Shown: positions 44,801 through 57,695, counted from the stretch's first letter. The stretch: DNA of 64,000 nucleotides from Mesaphorura yosii (GCA_009869945.1 WIXG01000291.1:36754-100753), one strand, 5' to 3'. Notes: generated by a model not told the origin, from the letters alone. Numbers and translations: made by a program.

Positions 44801-46600
44801 ATTCCCATTGCTTTATGTCTGTTGAAGAGCCAAATGCTCTTTAGCCTTGCCTATTTATGAAGTACTTCGTCTAACTCGATTCGCTTTGCCCGGAACTCGA
44901 GCTCGAGCTGCTATTTATTAACGCAACTTCATTAATGATGACGATAATGATGATCCTCCGCTGCTGGAGTCCGACGAGCGAGTCCGTAGTCGTGTATTTA
45001 ATAGCCTGGAAAAAATTCAGTGGTAATCAAAATCGAACTCAATTTATGAAATATCGCGAGAGCCATCATTTTGAGCCGCTCATCCGTGGGATGAAGTATT
45101 TCAGGGTGGAAGTGAAATCTGCATAATTATGGGCAATGGGCCTCATCACGCCATAATGAGCTATAATGGCCACCACGACGCGGGATTAAATCCATTGACC
45201 ATATGCGAACGAATCCTGCTCTGGCCGGCCATGGCCACGGCCGTAAATTGAGATTTTATGCGACGACGACGACGATGAATTTAGCACTTGACGATTGGGT
45301 GGAACGACGAATCCTGAAATGGAATAAACGCGAACTGCGTTCGAGATCACAAGAAAATGGGTGAATGGGCTCCAGCATCTAATTTAAGTTTATCTCGCCG
45401 CTAAGCTCCGAAAGCTTTCAGAAATTCCAGTGTCGAAGGGGAGAAAAGCTGTTATGAGATTCCTCGCCGCGCGCTTTCTCCCGAATTCCAATTCCAATTT
45501 GAAAGTAAGCCCGAGATAAAAGCAGCGCAGGCAGAGACGAACATTTACGTCGTATTTTTTATAGTTCGAAAGATGCACGAGAGATTTTCGTTTCGGTTTC
45601 TGTTTCGCTTTCAGAGGGGAGAGCGAAACGGAGAAAATAAAAAACAGTACATGCACGCACGCACGCACGTAAATGTCGTGCGTTGCGTATTGTCAACATT
45701 TGCCATTGCCATTTGCGAGGGTGAAAATCCATTTCGAGTTTCACCGACCGAAAAACTTTGCCGCATCGCAGGCGAGCTCGAGCATCAGGAAAAAAACAGC
45801 AAACGGCAGTGGCAGGGCGAGATTAAAAAGATGCCTGTGACTGGAAATGGAATGGAATTGAGTGGAAATGGAAAGGGGGAAAGTTTAATAATGGAAATCA
45901 ATAACAGAAATGAATTCGAGGAACGAGGCTCGGGTCGCCTCCACGCATAGGCATAAAAAAGGGACTGCAATCGAAAATGGCGCCGATTCTGGCACACTCG
46001 ATTTGGCGCGATGTTGCAAATTTGGGAGGTTCAAGCTGAAAATTGGGTTTGAATACTGATTTCTGGTCCGATTTTGGCCAGATTTAAACTAAAATATTGT
46101 GGAATTTAGTGCCGGAGACTTTCAGCCGGATTTTCCTTGAGCGTTATCCTTGAATTGAGCCCCTGCACAGCTAAAATTAGACATTAAGTACTGAAATTCT
46201 TTAACTGTACTCCAAAACTCGTCCTGTGCGTATTTTTATCATATCATATCAGGTCAGTCCACTTTGTTATTAGCCCTGTCATTTTTGTCGTATTCTTGTC
46301 TTTGACTCTTTTCAGTGCAACTGGCAACTGGACTCGTATGTGTTTGTGCCTGGCAAGTTTCCCTTTTGCTGTTGGGGATACTTTCGACCATTTTCAACCC
46401 AAAACTTGACAAAACGAACGGTAGCCAGTCTGAATTGTGTGCTGAATAACGTCTTTTTTACTTTCTTTTATCGAGAGCACAACCGTACTTGGGGTTACTG
46501 CTTCTGTTTGGGTTGTGCGTATGTGTTTTGTATTCCAGACTCGATTCCTGCAGTCCAAAACTCCAAAAATCAACCCACCGTACGCACCGGACCAAGTGAG
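38854..46600. promoter_or_regulatory. non-coding region upstream of hunchback
   Basis: Nearly 8 kb without a credible coding exon on either strand. It contains scattered TTTTTTA/TAAAAAA sites that become denser after about 42.8 kb, a CTCGAGCTA triplet repeat at 43586-43611, and an ACGC run at about 45655-45670. In an otherwise compact region, this gap beside a developmental regulator suggests enhancer DNA. Confidence 0.5.
43586..43611. repeat. CTCGAGCTA triplet repeat
   Basis: Three CTCGAG hexamers spaced exactly nine bases apart (ACTCGAGCT repeated). Each hexamer is itself palindromic. Confidence 0.8.
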
Positions 46601-46620
46601 AGTACGCAGAGCAGTGAACA

Positions 46621-46851
46621 TCAGTGAATCACGTTTACGTCTCCACTTCACTTGCAGTCTGACCGTCAACGGCTCAGGTTCGTTCAGTCCAACTAGCCCC
46701 GCGCCCTGTTCGCCGTACCAGAGACCTACAAGACTCAAGACAAGACAAGACAGCTTAATACCCGAGCTTAGCTACAATACAATACAACAAACAAGCCTGA
46801 CGCAAATTAAGCAGCAGCAACAATAAAAAGTGACTTATCGGACAGCTCAGT
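46621..46851 (+). other. putative hunchback 5' untranslated exon 1
   Basis: Inferred non-coding exon. The right border is a strong donor (CTCAGT|GTAAGT, intron from 46852). The left border is uncertain: initiator-like TCAGTG at 46621 and TTCAGTCC near 46682 are candidate starts, and there is no TATA box. Linking it to hunchback rests on the order of splice sites only. Confidence 0.35.
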
Positions 46852-47091
46852 GTAAGTGATCATTAAAAAGACTCATTACTCGCTCAACCAACTGCCTGCC
46901 TTACAACTACGAGTGCGAGAATTATCAGAACACGAGCGAATGGGCGCTTGAGTTTGAAGGTAAATAAACATAATTAACCTAATCAAGTAATTAGCCAGGC
47001 AATTCTCCAATGTTCCGGTGAGTAACCGGTTAAAGGAAGGTTTTACCGTTTTCCTGCACAATAATCTCATTTTGCCTTTGTTTGCTTTCAG

Positions 47092-47175
47092 ATTTCTAAT
47101 TTCCTAACCTGCGCAACATTCTTCAACTTCCTCATTGGTCAATTAATTCTTCATCAGTGCACTGCACTTGTCGAG
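47092..47175 (+). other. putative hunchback 5' untranslated exon 2
   Basis: An 84-bp segment flanked by a pyrimidine-rich acceptor (TTTGCTTTCAG) and a strong donor (GAG|GTAAGT). It has no sustained coding frame. It would splice to the acceptor at 54554-54555 (TTTTCTCAG) just before the hunchback ATG. Confidence 0.4.
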
Positions 47176-50100
47176 GTAAGTCAACCTTTGCCTTTTTACC
47201 AATTCATCCTAATTCGGCGGATACTGTTTGACTACAGGTTCATAAAAAATGCGTAGGGTGGTTTTTTACTGCGTGACGCATGAATAAAAAACTTGTCGGG
47301 CGCATGGCGCGTGCAGGCACTTAACACCAGTTTTTTACGCCACGTTCCTAATTTGTCTAAACCGGGCTGAGGCCAACCCTCATAAAAAACTACCCCATCA
47401 TAATCTTTTTATTGTGATATCAGACCCGATCGTGTTTATTTATAAATGCAGTTTTTTACCCGACGTGGCGTGCGCGCGTGTGTGGTTTAAAAAACATCTT
47501 CATCCCAAGTACTTTATTATTGGCATTACCACATCATTTGTTGTTACTGTCGTGTCGGGTTTGGGGTTGGTATTTTAAGTATTTTTTTTATAGCAATCCA
47601 TAAAATACTCAAATACTAAAATACGGCTGGGTTGAGGTTTCAAAAGAAAAGATCGAGCCTGCGAGGGTCTCGCAATCTCGAAATCGCGGTCTCAGTCTCA
47701 GGCCCTCGATGATGTGGAATGATGAGATTTGTGGGTACTCGTGTTTGTGTTTTTTAAGTAGTCGAGTAGAGTCGGGGACCGGCAAGCATTTTATCTGCGA
47801 TACGACGCAAACGCAGACGCAATGCAATGCACGATGTAAAAAATAATGATTGTAAAATGAGAAGGGCTCATTCAGGACGACAGAAGCAGCCGGATCAACA
47901 ATGACGTTGACAAAATCTCAATCTCGTTTCTCGTCCCTCAGCTTGGTTTATGAATGAAGTACGAAAGAGAATTCAGTATGCAGGGCATTTTGAAGGGGTC
48001 GCAGGCTCTCAGTTCGCGCACACACACGCAATAAAAAACGATCCGCAAAGATTCATGATTCGTGATTCGGTTTTCGGATGCGGTTCTTCCCCTTTCCAAT
48101 TTTTTATACCGCACCACAATTTTTTATCGCGTGCGTTCGTCGTGATGCAGGAAGTGTGCACGGCGCGGCGCAGTAAAAAATATGGGGCGTTTCTGTATTG
48201 CGGCTGGAGTTTTCAATTTTTTATTGATCGATGCGCCTTTAAAGTGCCAGGTCGTGTACGCCCCGTGCCGTGCGATGAAATTCATCATGGAAGATTCGAT
48301 TCAGGACGCAAATGAAAACAGCAACAGTGTACAAAAAGAACGAGAAGGGGAAGAGAAAGGGTTGGTTTTCATTAAAAAGACTGGCGTGGCGTGGCGTACG
48401 GCGTGATGAGGATGACGCATCGTTGAGACTCGGATCGATATTTTGACTGTAATTTCAGTATTTTGATGACTGGCTGCTGGCTTCGTTTGCTTTTCGATTG
48501 CGTGCCATGTCGAATTCGGTTTCTAGGAAATGAAAAGGCGAAAGGGGTTGTGGCTGCTTTTATTCTCCGACTGCTCCTGTTTGCTCGCTAATGAATGATT
48601 GCTTTCTCAGCCGACGGCAACGGCACGGCAATGAAACAAACTAACAAAATGAGTTTCACCATTTTTGGGGTAATTTCTTCCTTCCTTTTCGCCGTGCCAA
48701 GTAAATTTTTTGGCCGTTGGTCGCTGCGAATGCGAATTTGACCTTTCAATGTGTGTATCAAAGCGTCGATTTGACCCCAAATTCGTTAATCATCCCTTAA
48801 AATATTACGAAATGTATGAAAATTTCCATTTTTTATAAGTACAGCTCAATTCTTGGACGAAAAGCATGGCACGAGAAATTCGGTATTTTATTTTCGTCGT
48901 CATATTTTTGAGGGTTTTCGTCCCTTTTTTTGTCCTGCGTCTGCGTGCATCCAATTTATTCAATCCCAGCCCGGCCTGCATCTGGTCGGTCGAGATTTTT
49001 ACCTTTTTGCCATCTTGTCGCGTATTTATTCATGTTTTTTTAAATCCTACAAAATGCAGATGTAAAACGCATCGTCCGCGCTCAAGTACCCTCATAATGT
49101 AATAATGTCGTTAAAAATTCGAAAATCTAGCAATGCGAAGCCACGACAGTCAACACAGGCACAAGCACACCTGCTGGGCCCTGCCTGCTTGAGAATAATG
49201 CCTAAGCCTTGTGTACACACTACACAGATCCGCATCCGCATTCGTAAATGGTAAATATGGCGTCACGAGCCACGGACGACGACAATTGTGAATTGTGATT
49301 GTGAGTGTTTGGGGTGCATTTTTTATGTGTTTTACGTTGGTTTTTATATAAAAACTAAAAATAACTCCCCCAAAGTGCGTCGTCGTCGGTCGTGCCATGA
49401 ATTACGACTGCATCACGCGCCGCACACGACCAATCGACGAGATCCGAATCGGATGCTTTGCTATTAATAAATCTCATTTTATTGAATGTTCCTGCGTCTT
49501 TGGCGCACAATAAAAATATTTTATGACAATTCACAAGTTTCGATCCCGAAATTTAGTGACTCATTCGGCAGGCCACGCCGCGGATTTTTATAGCAAAATA
49601 CCAGTTTTTCGACCCCACGCGCATTTTTAGAACGCGATGAGCATTGAGCATTGACATTAATCGATGAGATGATGCATTTTTCCGGTATCCGTGCATGTTC
49701 ATTGCATCGAACATTGTATCAATTCTGGCCATTGTCGTCATTGTCGCATCGCCAGGCATTGAAAAATGGCCTTTTTCGCTTTAACGCTCGCTGCGATTCT
49801 CGTCGTCTGACGTTTTAGATGAAGAGATTTATTGACTGGGAGCCTTTGACTTGAATGCGAAGGTCCCATTTTTTAGCCCATTCATTAAAAAATTGGAAAA
49901 TTTATGGGGAATGTTGTGGGTGGACAGAAAGCAGCCCAAAGCCCAAAGCAGCCCGAGCAGCTCATTCATAAAAAATTGTGAAGGACAAAGAAAAGTGAAG
50001 AAGTTTGTGTAAAATCGATTTCAGACCGAGCCCAATGATTAGGATCATAAAAATCACGACGACCAGAAGATGAATGCCGTGGCTGATGATGATAAATGAT

Positions 50101-53100
50101 CTCGGACGCGGTGACGCGGTCAGAGTGCGGTTCATCGCGGGATTTTTTACGTCACGCGTCGGCGGCAGCAGCAGCAGCGGCAGTGGCAGGGATCTTGAGA
50201 TCTGACAGCTATACATGTAAACAATGACTTCCGCTTTTTGCATACTGCAAGACTGCAACTGCTTCAATGAAACGATCTCCAGCAGGGCGACCAGGCTGGG
50301 CAAGCGGCCGGCCAAGTTATGAGTCGCTACGTGCGAATGTGAATAGGAAGCCATTTCCGTAATGAATCATTCACGAACACGAAATCATGAAGCACTTCAA
50401 AATCGTGGGTCTCGGAAAGGATTCGTGTGTTCCGTGGCTGTGGCTGTGGCCTGAAATTATTTGAGTATTTGTTCAAGGGGTCAAACGATGTGACCGGAAG
50501 TGTGCGGAGAGGCCACCAAATGTCAGGCGAGTGAAATTCGAGACTCATCTTCACTTACGAGCAAGCGAGCGAGCGTTCATCCCCTTCAGTAAAAATAGAA
50601 ACAGAAACGAGTAATGATTCCCAATGGACCCGAGCCACCGCCGAGTGTAGGCAGGGCAAGGCAAGGCAGGCAACGAGATGAGAATGACTTCCTCATTCAG
50701 ATTCAGCAGCTTTCAACTTTCAGCATGGCTTCTCGCATCTCGCTCATCGAAAGCGGCGATGGCGATGGCAGAGATCATCCGCGTTTAATGAGATTTACAT
50801 TGAAATTAATTCGAGACAGGCACGGTCACTCGACTGCACTCGACTTCGACTTGCATTTTCGAGCTTCAGTTCGTAAAATCGTACGTGACTTAATTCTCTG
50901 GCGCTGCTGCATTGATAAAAGTACAGTTAACCAATTTAAAATCGATCTATTTTAAGCTACGACGAGTTTCTATTTTATGATTAAGATAAGGCAAGGCAAG
51001 GCAAAAAGCAAAGTATAACAAAAAAGCACTTAATCTTAAACAGCGAGGTCGCGTCGAATGAACCGTAAATGCTCCATTTCAATTTCAACCCTTTTCTCAG
51101 CCTCGATTCTTGGATTTCTTGTTTTTGATGTATTTCTTGACAAAATAGTGTCAACTTTTTACAATCCAACCCTTTTCAGGCTCAGCGAGGATCAAGTGCT
51201 CTGCTTTTTTCTGGCTACCTCGAAAAAGTACTCGAAAAGGCAATGTGTGGGTTTGAAGCCTTTTGTTCGTGTTTCACATTTTTTAGACTTTCACTTGAGC
51301 ATTTTGAGCGTTTAACGTGATTCTCCTGCACTTTTGCTTGAAAACAAGTTTTTACGGTAAAATTGGTCATTTTGGGTTTTGAAACAGGATCAAGCTAGCA
51401 GCAGCATCAGAAAAGCAATCACAATCGCAAAAGCAAGTCGCGAGGAATGCGAGGAATGAGTGTCCTGTTGCCAAGCTTCGACTTCCCCAAGGACCCACGA
51501 ACCAGAAACCAGTGCGGTGCAGTTCAGTACGAGAATAAAGAAAAGGTTGAGAAAGATCCAGGATGTTTTCGTATCCATTACAATGATAAATGAACCAGGA
51601 CCATGCACCGTGCATGGCGAGACCCAAATAACGGTCTCGTTGGTCTGTAACATCTGAAACAGATAAGATTCTAAAAATAAGATGTACATGATCTTTGATG
51701 TACGCGTGAGCGCCTGCTGGACGTTTTCTTTCTCCACGGCACTTTACGCAAGACGCGGAAGGAAGACGAGCATCTTGAGATCTTCATCTTCTTCCTCTTC
51801 CCCTCTCTTGACCGGACCCTCTTCTCTTCAACACGTGCGGCGTGTCTTTGCGTGTGGTGCGATGGGTTAACGAGAAGGGTCAAGCCACTTCGCGCCGTCG
51901 CGCCTGCAACGAATTTTGACCAAATCGCTCAAAATTTTGATGCTTCCCCCTGAAAAGTGGATTGCAATTAGAAAAGGGCAGAATTTGGCCAGATTAAGAA
52001 CTCTCGCTTCTCGTGCGTGCTTTTCAGCCACTTTTTTGGGCTGTTTGCCTGGATTTTATGATTATGCGAAGGTTAAGTGCGTAATTTGATATTTGAGGCT
52101 GAGCTCAGGAAGGCAAGGCAATGCAAGCAGCTACAGAAACACAGAAACAAAGAGCCATACTTTTTACTGCTGTGCTGGTAGCCCTGAAAGTGAAATTAAA
52201 ATAAATGAGTCCTGTCTTGTCCTGTTCTGACGTTCTGGGTCCATGATCGTCCATGTCCATGGACATTTCCTTGAAACCCAATCCTTACAGTACAAAAGTA
52301 CAAAATACTTTACGCACACATGGACAAAGAAAATGTGACCTTAAAAAATCCATACATTCATTGCACCAAGGCTACAAAGCCCTTAAAAGGGTCAGACCAC
52401 TCATGTAATGAAGTAATGAATTGGAGGACGGACGCTGGCCGATCGTGGCGATCCCTTTTCTGTTTCTGTCCTGTCCAGCTGGCGCTTTTTTAGAATTATG
52501 CGCACTGTAGTGCGCACTCGCACTCAAAATGACCACAAAAAATGTCCATTTGGTGTCCATATTTTACCTCTGCCGTGCCTAACACGTATTTTTAGCTCCA
52601 GTTTACAGTTAGCCGGAATTTTTAACATTTTAACCCAAAACTGTCTCTCATTACTGACGGCCAGCAGCAGCGGCGATGCGGAAGGGGAAGAAAATGAGCG
52701 AGTCCAGCACAGAACAGCACAACTTGTCCAACTTTTTATGTCCATAATTCATGCTTGGCACGTTGAACCGTAATGAGCAACATTTCTGTTGCGCGCTACG
52801 TGTTTCCTGAAAGAAAGAAAAAAAGTAGAATGAACAGAACAGGCACAAGGGTTAAATTACTTATACTTTGGCTCTCGCTCCCGCTGTCCGTTAATATGAC
52901 ACTAAATAACTCTAAAACCCGTTGCCCTTTACACTTACCGGATTACCCGTTCGCTCGAACTCGCGTATCGCGCTGTTACCTCCCACATGCCATAATTTAT
53001 TGCTTCGGCTTCTGCGCTTCAGTAAAAAGTCAGTAAAATCTCAAGGAACTCAAATCCTTGCGTAATCCGGGCACCTGAATGTAATTTGATCGTCAGGCAG

Positions 53101-54555
53101 GCAAGAACAAGTGCTTAGGATCTGGATTTTCTGATCTGGTGAGCGGTGATCATGACTCACTTGACCAGGCGCAAAGCGCACGATTTCCGATTGATTTATG
53201 CTCAGTGCTGTGCTGTCCTTCGTTTCGTTTCCATTTGATCTCCCTGAAACCAATTTTAATCCAGAATCCAAGTCCAGACACCCTCCAAAAGCAGCCACAG
53301 CAAGGCAGCAGCAGTAGCTACAAAATACGAAATGAGAATCGAGATCGTATTAGCTATTAGCCATTAGCTATTAAGCAGTACGCAGGGTCCGGTCGGTCAT
53401 GAGAGCTGTCAAGAGCGAATGACGCGTACCACGCACGCATCCGACAGATTTATGTTCTAAAAATATGGCCCACGCCGTGGCTTGACCATTGGTCAGTTCC
53501 AGACTCACATACAAAAGAACAAAAGGCCGGTAATAAAGAACAATAGCGCTTGAGCATTGGGCATTGAACATTGAGTCATCCGCCCGGTCGGATTCGTGGT
53601 GATCTGTGATCAAAAGCCAAACCACCCTTTTATGATGCGCGTGTGATACGAAAATACGAGCCCAATTTCACATTTTCACCCCAGCGCTCTAAAAATAAAG
53701 CTAATAATGAAATCCTTACTTACTTTTTACTGCTGCGTACGAGCGTATTCTCAGGCAATCGCAATCGCAGTCGCTGGACATTGTCCATTGTCCAGAAATT
53801 ATTTTATTTCCCGTTCACATCGAGCAGCCCCGCCGTTTCTCTGCGCTGCTTTTGACTTTCCCTTTCTTTTCTATTCTGACTGGGGTGAATTCTGAATTAA
53901 TGGTCAGCAGTCCAGCAGTTACAGGCGCTGGCCAGGCTAGAATCCAATAAAATTCTCCCTGCTCACAAACAAAAAAGTAAAAGTGAGATGATTTAATTTT
54001 TGGGTCGCTGGGGTCCAGAATAAAGAAATTAAACCGTGCAGAGCAGAGCAGCCAGTCGACGAAGTCGAAGGGTCATAGCAACACAACAAAAGTTAAATTA
54101 TTTGAACCTTGGCTTGGGCCATACGCAGACGGGTCGAGCACGTATTTGTTTTATGAAAAGGGCCTGCACTGGACAACAACTGGCCAGACCTCTGATCCGA
54201 ATTTGGCATTGGCTTGGCCTTTGTGTAATTGTAACAATAAAATGATTTATTAAATTTCTGTCCTGGATTCTGATTCTGAATTCAATTTTCCTTCCCATTT
54301 TCGAATTTAAGCGACGCGCGAGTTGAAAATAGAAAACTATGTGGGTCGATTTTGTGTTTCAATTTTCATAATAATCGTAATCGCAGTCAGAGATCAGAAT
54401 CAGCTTGACCACTTTCATTGTGTTAATAATTTCTGGGGTGCGGATCCAGGACCTTTGGTCATAAGGGGTCATTTTTATTACCACAACATTTCACGTCACG
54501 TCATGGGTAAAGCAAGCATTAATTTATGTGAACCGGATTTTTTGCATTTTCTCAG
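47176..54555 (+). promoter_or_regulatory. putative hunchback intron with Hb-type sites
   Basis: 7.4 kb without coding potential. Between 47241 and 50151 there are about 18 matches to TTTTTTA or TAAAAAA, many flanked as CATAAAAAA, GAATAAAAAA, TTTTTTAC or ATTTTTTAT, which fits the classic Hunchback site (G/C)(A/C)ATAAAAAA. Examples: 47241, 47262, 47283, 47331, 47381, 47452, 48030, 48100, 48119, 48172, 48216, 48828, 49319, 49868, 49968 and 50143. They thin out after about 52.5 kb. By eye, the first 38 kb of the window has only about eight such sites. Confidence 0.5.
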
Positions 54556-54592
54556 GAGCTTCACCGAGCTCGAGCCTAAGCGAACCGCAGCC

Positions 54593-57227
54593 ATGCTGCT
54601 AACTCAACTACAGCAGCACCACCGCGCCGAGCAGACGACACAACTAATTAATGGCGGACTTGGAGGAGGAGGCTCGCTCTCTTCTCCGACGCAGACCAGC
54701 GCGTCGAGCGCCAGCAACCTGAGCAGCCGCAGCGATGGCGACGGCGATGGCAACAACAGTCAGATGTCTTCATCGCCCGCGCCGTCTGCGTCTTCCTCCT
54801 CGCCGGCCTCCGCCGTCACGGATCTCTCCTCCTGCCTTCGCGACGCGGATGCGGACGATGACGAGCTCATGACTGGCATGACGATGATCAGCCCGCCTGC
54901 TGCACTTGAAGATAATTTTTCTGCACTGCAGCGCCTACAATTCGCACTGGAGAAGAATGCACTCTTCTCCAACGTGTTTTCTAATCACGGGCAGCAGCAG
55001 GAGCAAAAGCTGGAGGGAAGGCGGAGCCAACAACAGAAGCAGAAGCACTCCAGTGCCAGATCGAGATCGTCGGCCAGGAAATCAGCAGCGTTGAACTACC
55101 GGGAAGATGAAGACGACGAAACTGATCACAATGGAGATAGTCACAAACAGCCCACAGCTGCTGGAGCTCCCGTCGAAAGTGTTTCACTGGAGCCGGCAAT
55201 TCCGGACAATATTTTCCAGTGTCCGCTCTGCGCAATAACTTGTAACGAACGGCATTCTTTTAACGAGCATTTGGTAAGTCACTTTTTGCTTGGCATTCAG
55301 CACCTGCTGGAACGTTTACGTTGGAATCAGTGATTAAGAATGTGAATTGAACTTTTACACAGGTCACTCACACCCAGCAAAGTGCGTGTCCCAAATGCGA
55401 CTTTATCACGAGCAACAGCGAGGAACTCCGAGATCACATGCTCGAAGTGCACGGGCTTGAGAGCGTCGAGGTCGAAGTCGAAGACGACCAGGTTCCAGTT
55501 CCAAAAGTCAATGCTCAGTCAAAGGTAGGCAAACCACCAAAATCTCGATTTCCAGCCTGAATTAAGAAATTCCTACTTAAGAAATACCTAAATTCATTGC
55601 GTTTGCGTTGCAGGTGAAGAAATTCAAGTGCAAAACCTGCGACCACGTTTCAGTCACGAAGCTGGAGTTTTGGACGCACGCCAAATCGCACATCAAGCAA
55701 GACAAGATGTTGCAATGCCCCAAATGCCCGTTTGTGACAGAGTACAAACACCATCTGGAGTATCACCTTCGGAATCACACGGGCTCTAAGCCGTTCCAGT
55801 GCTCGCACTGCCAGTACTCGTGCGTCAACAAGTCGATGCTCGCCTCGCATCTCAAGTCACACTCAACCATTTACCAGTATCGCTGCGCCGACTGCGACTA
55901 CGCGACGAAATACTGCCACAGCCTCAAAATGCACCTGAGGAAGCACGGTCACAGTCCGCAGATGGTTCTGAACCCGGACGGGACGCCAAATCCGCTCCCG
56001 ATCATCGATGTTTACGGGACGAGGCGCGGGCCGAAGCTGAAGAAGCCGAATTATTCCCTCATTCCCATTTCACAGCTGCAAGTCAAGGTGAAGAAGGTGA
56101 GCAAGGCGGGTGGGGCACGGAAGAAGGCGTCGCCGAAGGAGAAAATGGCCGAACTAAACAATAATTCGACAAAATTCGCCCTTTCGCCTTCGCCCGAGGT
56201 GATCAGACGACCGCAGCAGCAGCCTCTTCAGATTCCTGCGCCTCGGCAGTGTGCGCCGAGGGAAAAGACTCCAGAGAACATCCGCCAGCGTCCGCATTCA
56301 CAGCCGCCTAAACTCGTGCCACCACCGCCACCACTCACGCCAACGACCACGACTATGCTTCAGGGCCTCTTGCTTCAGAACGCGAACGCGCGGCCAAATT
56401 CCATATCTTACCATCACAGCGCCAAACACTCGCGCCCGCATGCGGTCGTGGAAGAAAAGCCGGTCCATGTCAACCTCAACAACAATATCAACATTCCGAC
56501 CGCACCCCTGCCGATGCCCAAGAATATGCTCGAGTTGTACGCGACTGCTCTTAACCAGTACTTGCTCGCGAATAATCCAGTCCTCTTCCAGCAGCTGCTG
56601 GCCAACAACGGAGCTGCCAGTGCAGCGATGGCGGCGGCGTCGGCGATGGCGGGCGCAGGCGCGGGTGGCTTGAGTCCAAATTCAGCAATCGCAGTGATTG
56701 GCAATTGCGGAATGAACGGAAATGGAACTCTAATGCGACGAGCGGAAAGCAGCGAGCGAGGACACGAGAATTTGCATTTACCCGCGGCTGCTGCCTTGGA
56801 TTTGAGAGCTGGCGCTTCGCCCTCGCATTTGCCCGAGACTCAGACGCACAACAGCCGGAAGCGGACACGAAAGGGCCGAGCGCTCCGGTTTGACCGCCAA
56901 CTTTCGCAGCAGGAGCACGACGACGATTCTGACAACGACAACGAAGACAGTGTCCTGGATTACAGCAATGGAAAATTCAATAACAACAACAATTACGTCA
57001 GCGTCAGTCCACGGCCGCGTCTGAACGCCAAGGCGGATTTCGGCGTCGGTGGCGCTGGCGGCGACAAGTGTAAATACTGCGACATTTCCTTTCCCGACCA
57101 GTTCCTGTACACGATGCACATGAGCTACCACTTTTACGGCGACTCTGACCCCTTCCTCTGCAAATGCGGGACCAAGACCAAAGACAAGGTCGCATTCTTC
57201 GTCCACCTCACCACGGAGCCTCACTAA
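54593..57227 (+). CDS. hb: Hunchback zinc-finger transcription factor
   Basis: Coding exons 54593-55273, 55363-55524 and 55614-57227 give 818 residues. An acceptor (TTTTCTCAG) 37 bp before the ATG shows that untranslated exons lie upstream. A Ser/Ala/Asp-rich N-terminus leads to two N-terminal C2H2 fingers at about 208-231 ([20 protein letters not shown]) and 234-257. The four central DNA-binding fingers lie at about 285-392, beginning [19 protein letters not shown] and including [40 protein letters not shown] and [20 protein letters not shown]. These are diagnostic of Hunchback. [12 protein letters not shown] follows. The Ikaros-like dimerisation pair closes the protein at 767-818. The last finger has C-x-C (LCKCG) where C-x2-C is usual. 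Hunchback is an early segmentation and neural temporal identity factor. Confidence 0.96.
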
Positions 57228-57695
57228 AAGGCGCCTATTTTTGAGCACAGCGAGAAGCAAGTGTATTTTTGCATGGAAATTATTCTAGTCTAAGAATTCT
57301 ATTGAGATTTTATATTTTATCAACGATTAACTGATATACGGGTACACAGATTAACAGAATACGGGTTCCTTATCACTGATACGGGTACACAGATTAACAG
57401 AATACGGGTTCCTTATCACTGATACGGGTATTTTGAATATTTTTAAAGCTGTACGTGTACGTGTACGTGTAAATCTTATATTTATTTTATACCTTTGGTG
57501 ACGGGTTCGGGTTGATTACGGGTATTTTGCGCACATAAGCTTGGCAGGCAGGCAGCGGCACAGGCAGTCGACTTATCAGTAACTCTGATCACTGGCTTGC
57601 GTGGCGTGGCTTGGCTCCTTGGCTTGGTGTGTAATTGTATCATAGCCTCATATTGTCATATTTCTATTTATGTACGTTGTGATACGTTGAATAAA
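57228..57695 (+). other. hunchback 3' untranslated region
   Basis: It ends with AATAAA at 57690-57695. It includes a 43-bp tandem repeat, a short GTACGT run near 57452-57470, ATTGTA at 57634-57639 and GTTGT at 57676-57680. The last two resemble the two halves of a Nanos response element, but their order is reversed relative to the Drosophila element. Confidence 0.5.
57338..57435 (+). repeat. 43-bp tandem repeat
   Basis: Two identical 43-bp units beginning ACGGGTACACAGATTAACAG, at 57338-57380 and 57381-57423. A third partial ACGGGTA follows at 57424. Each unit contains two ACGGGT motifs. Confidence 0.9.
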
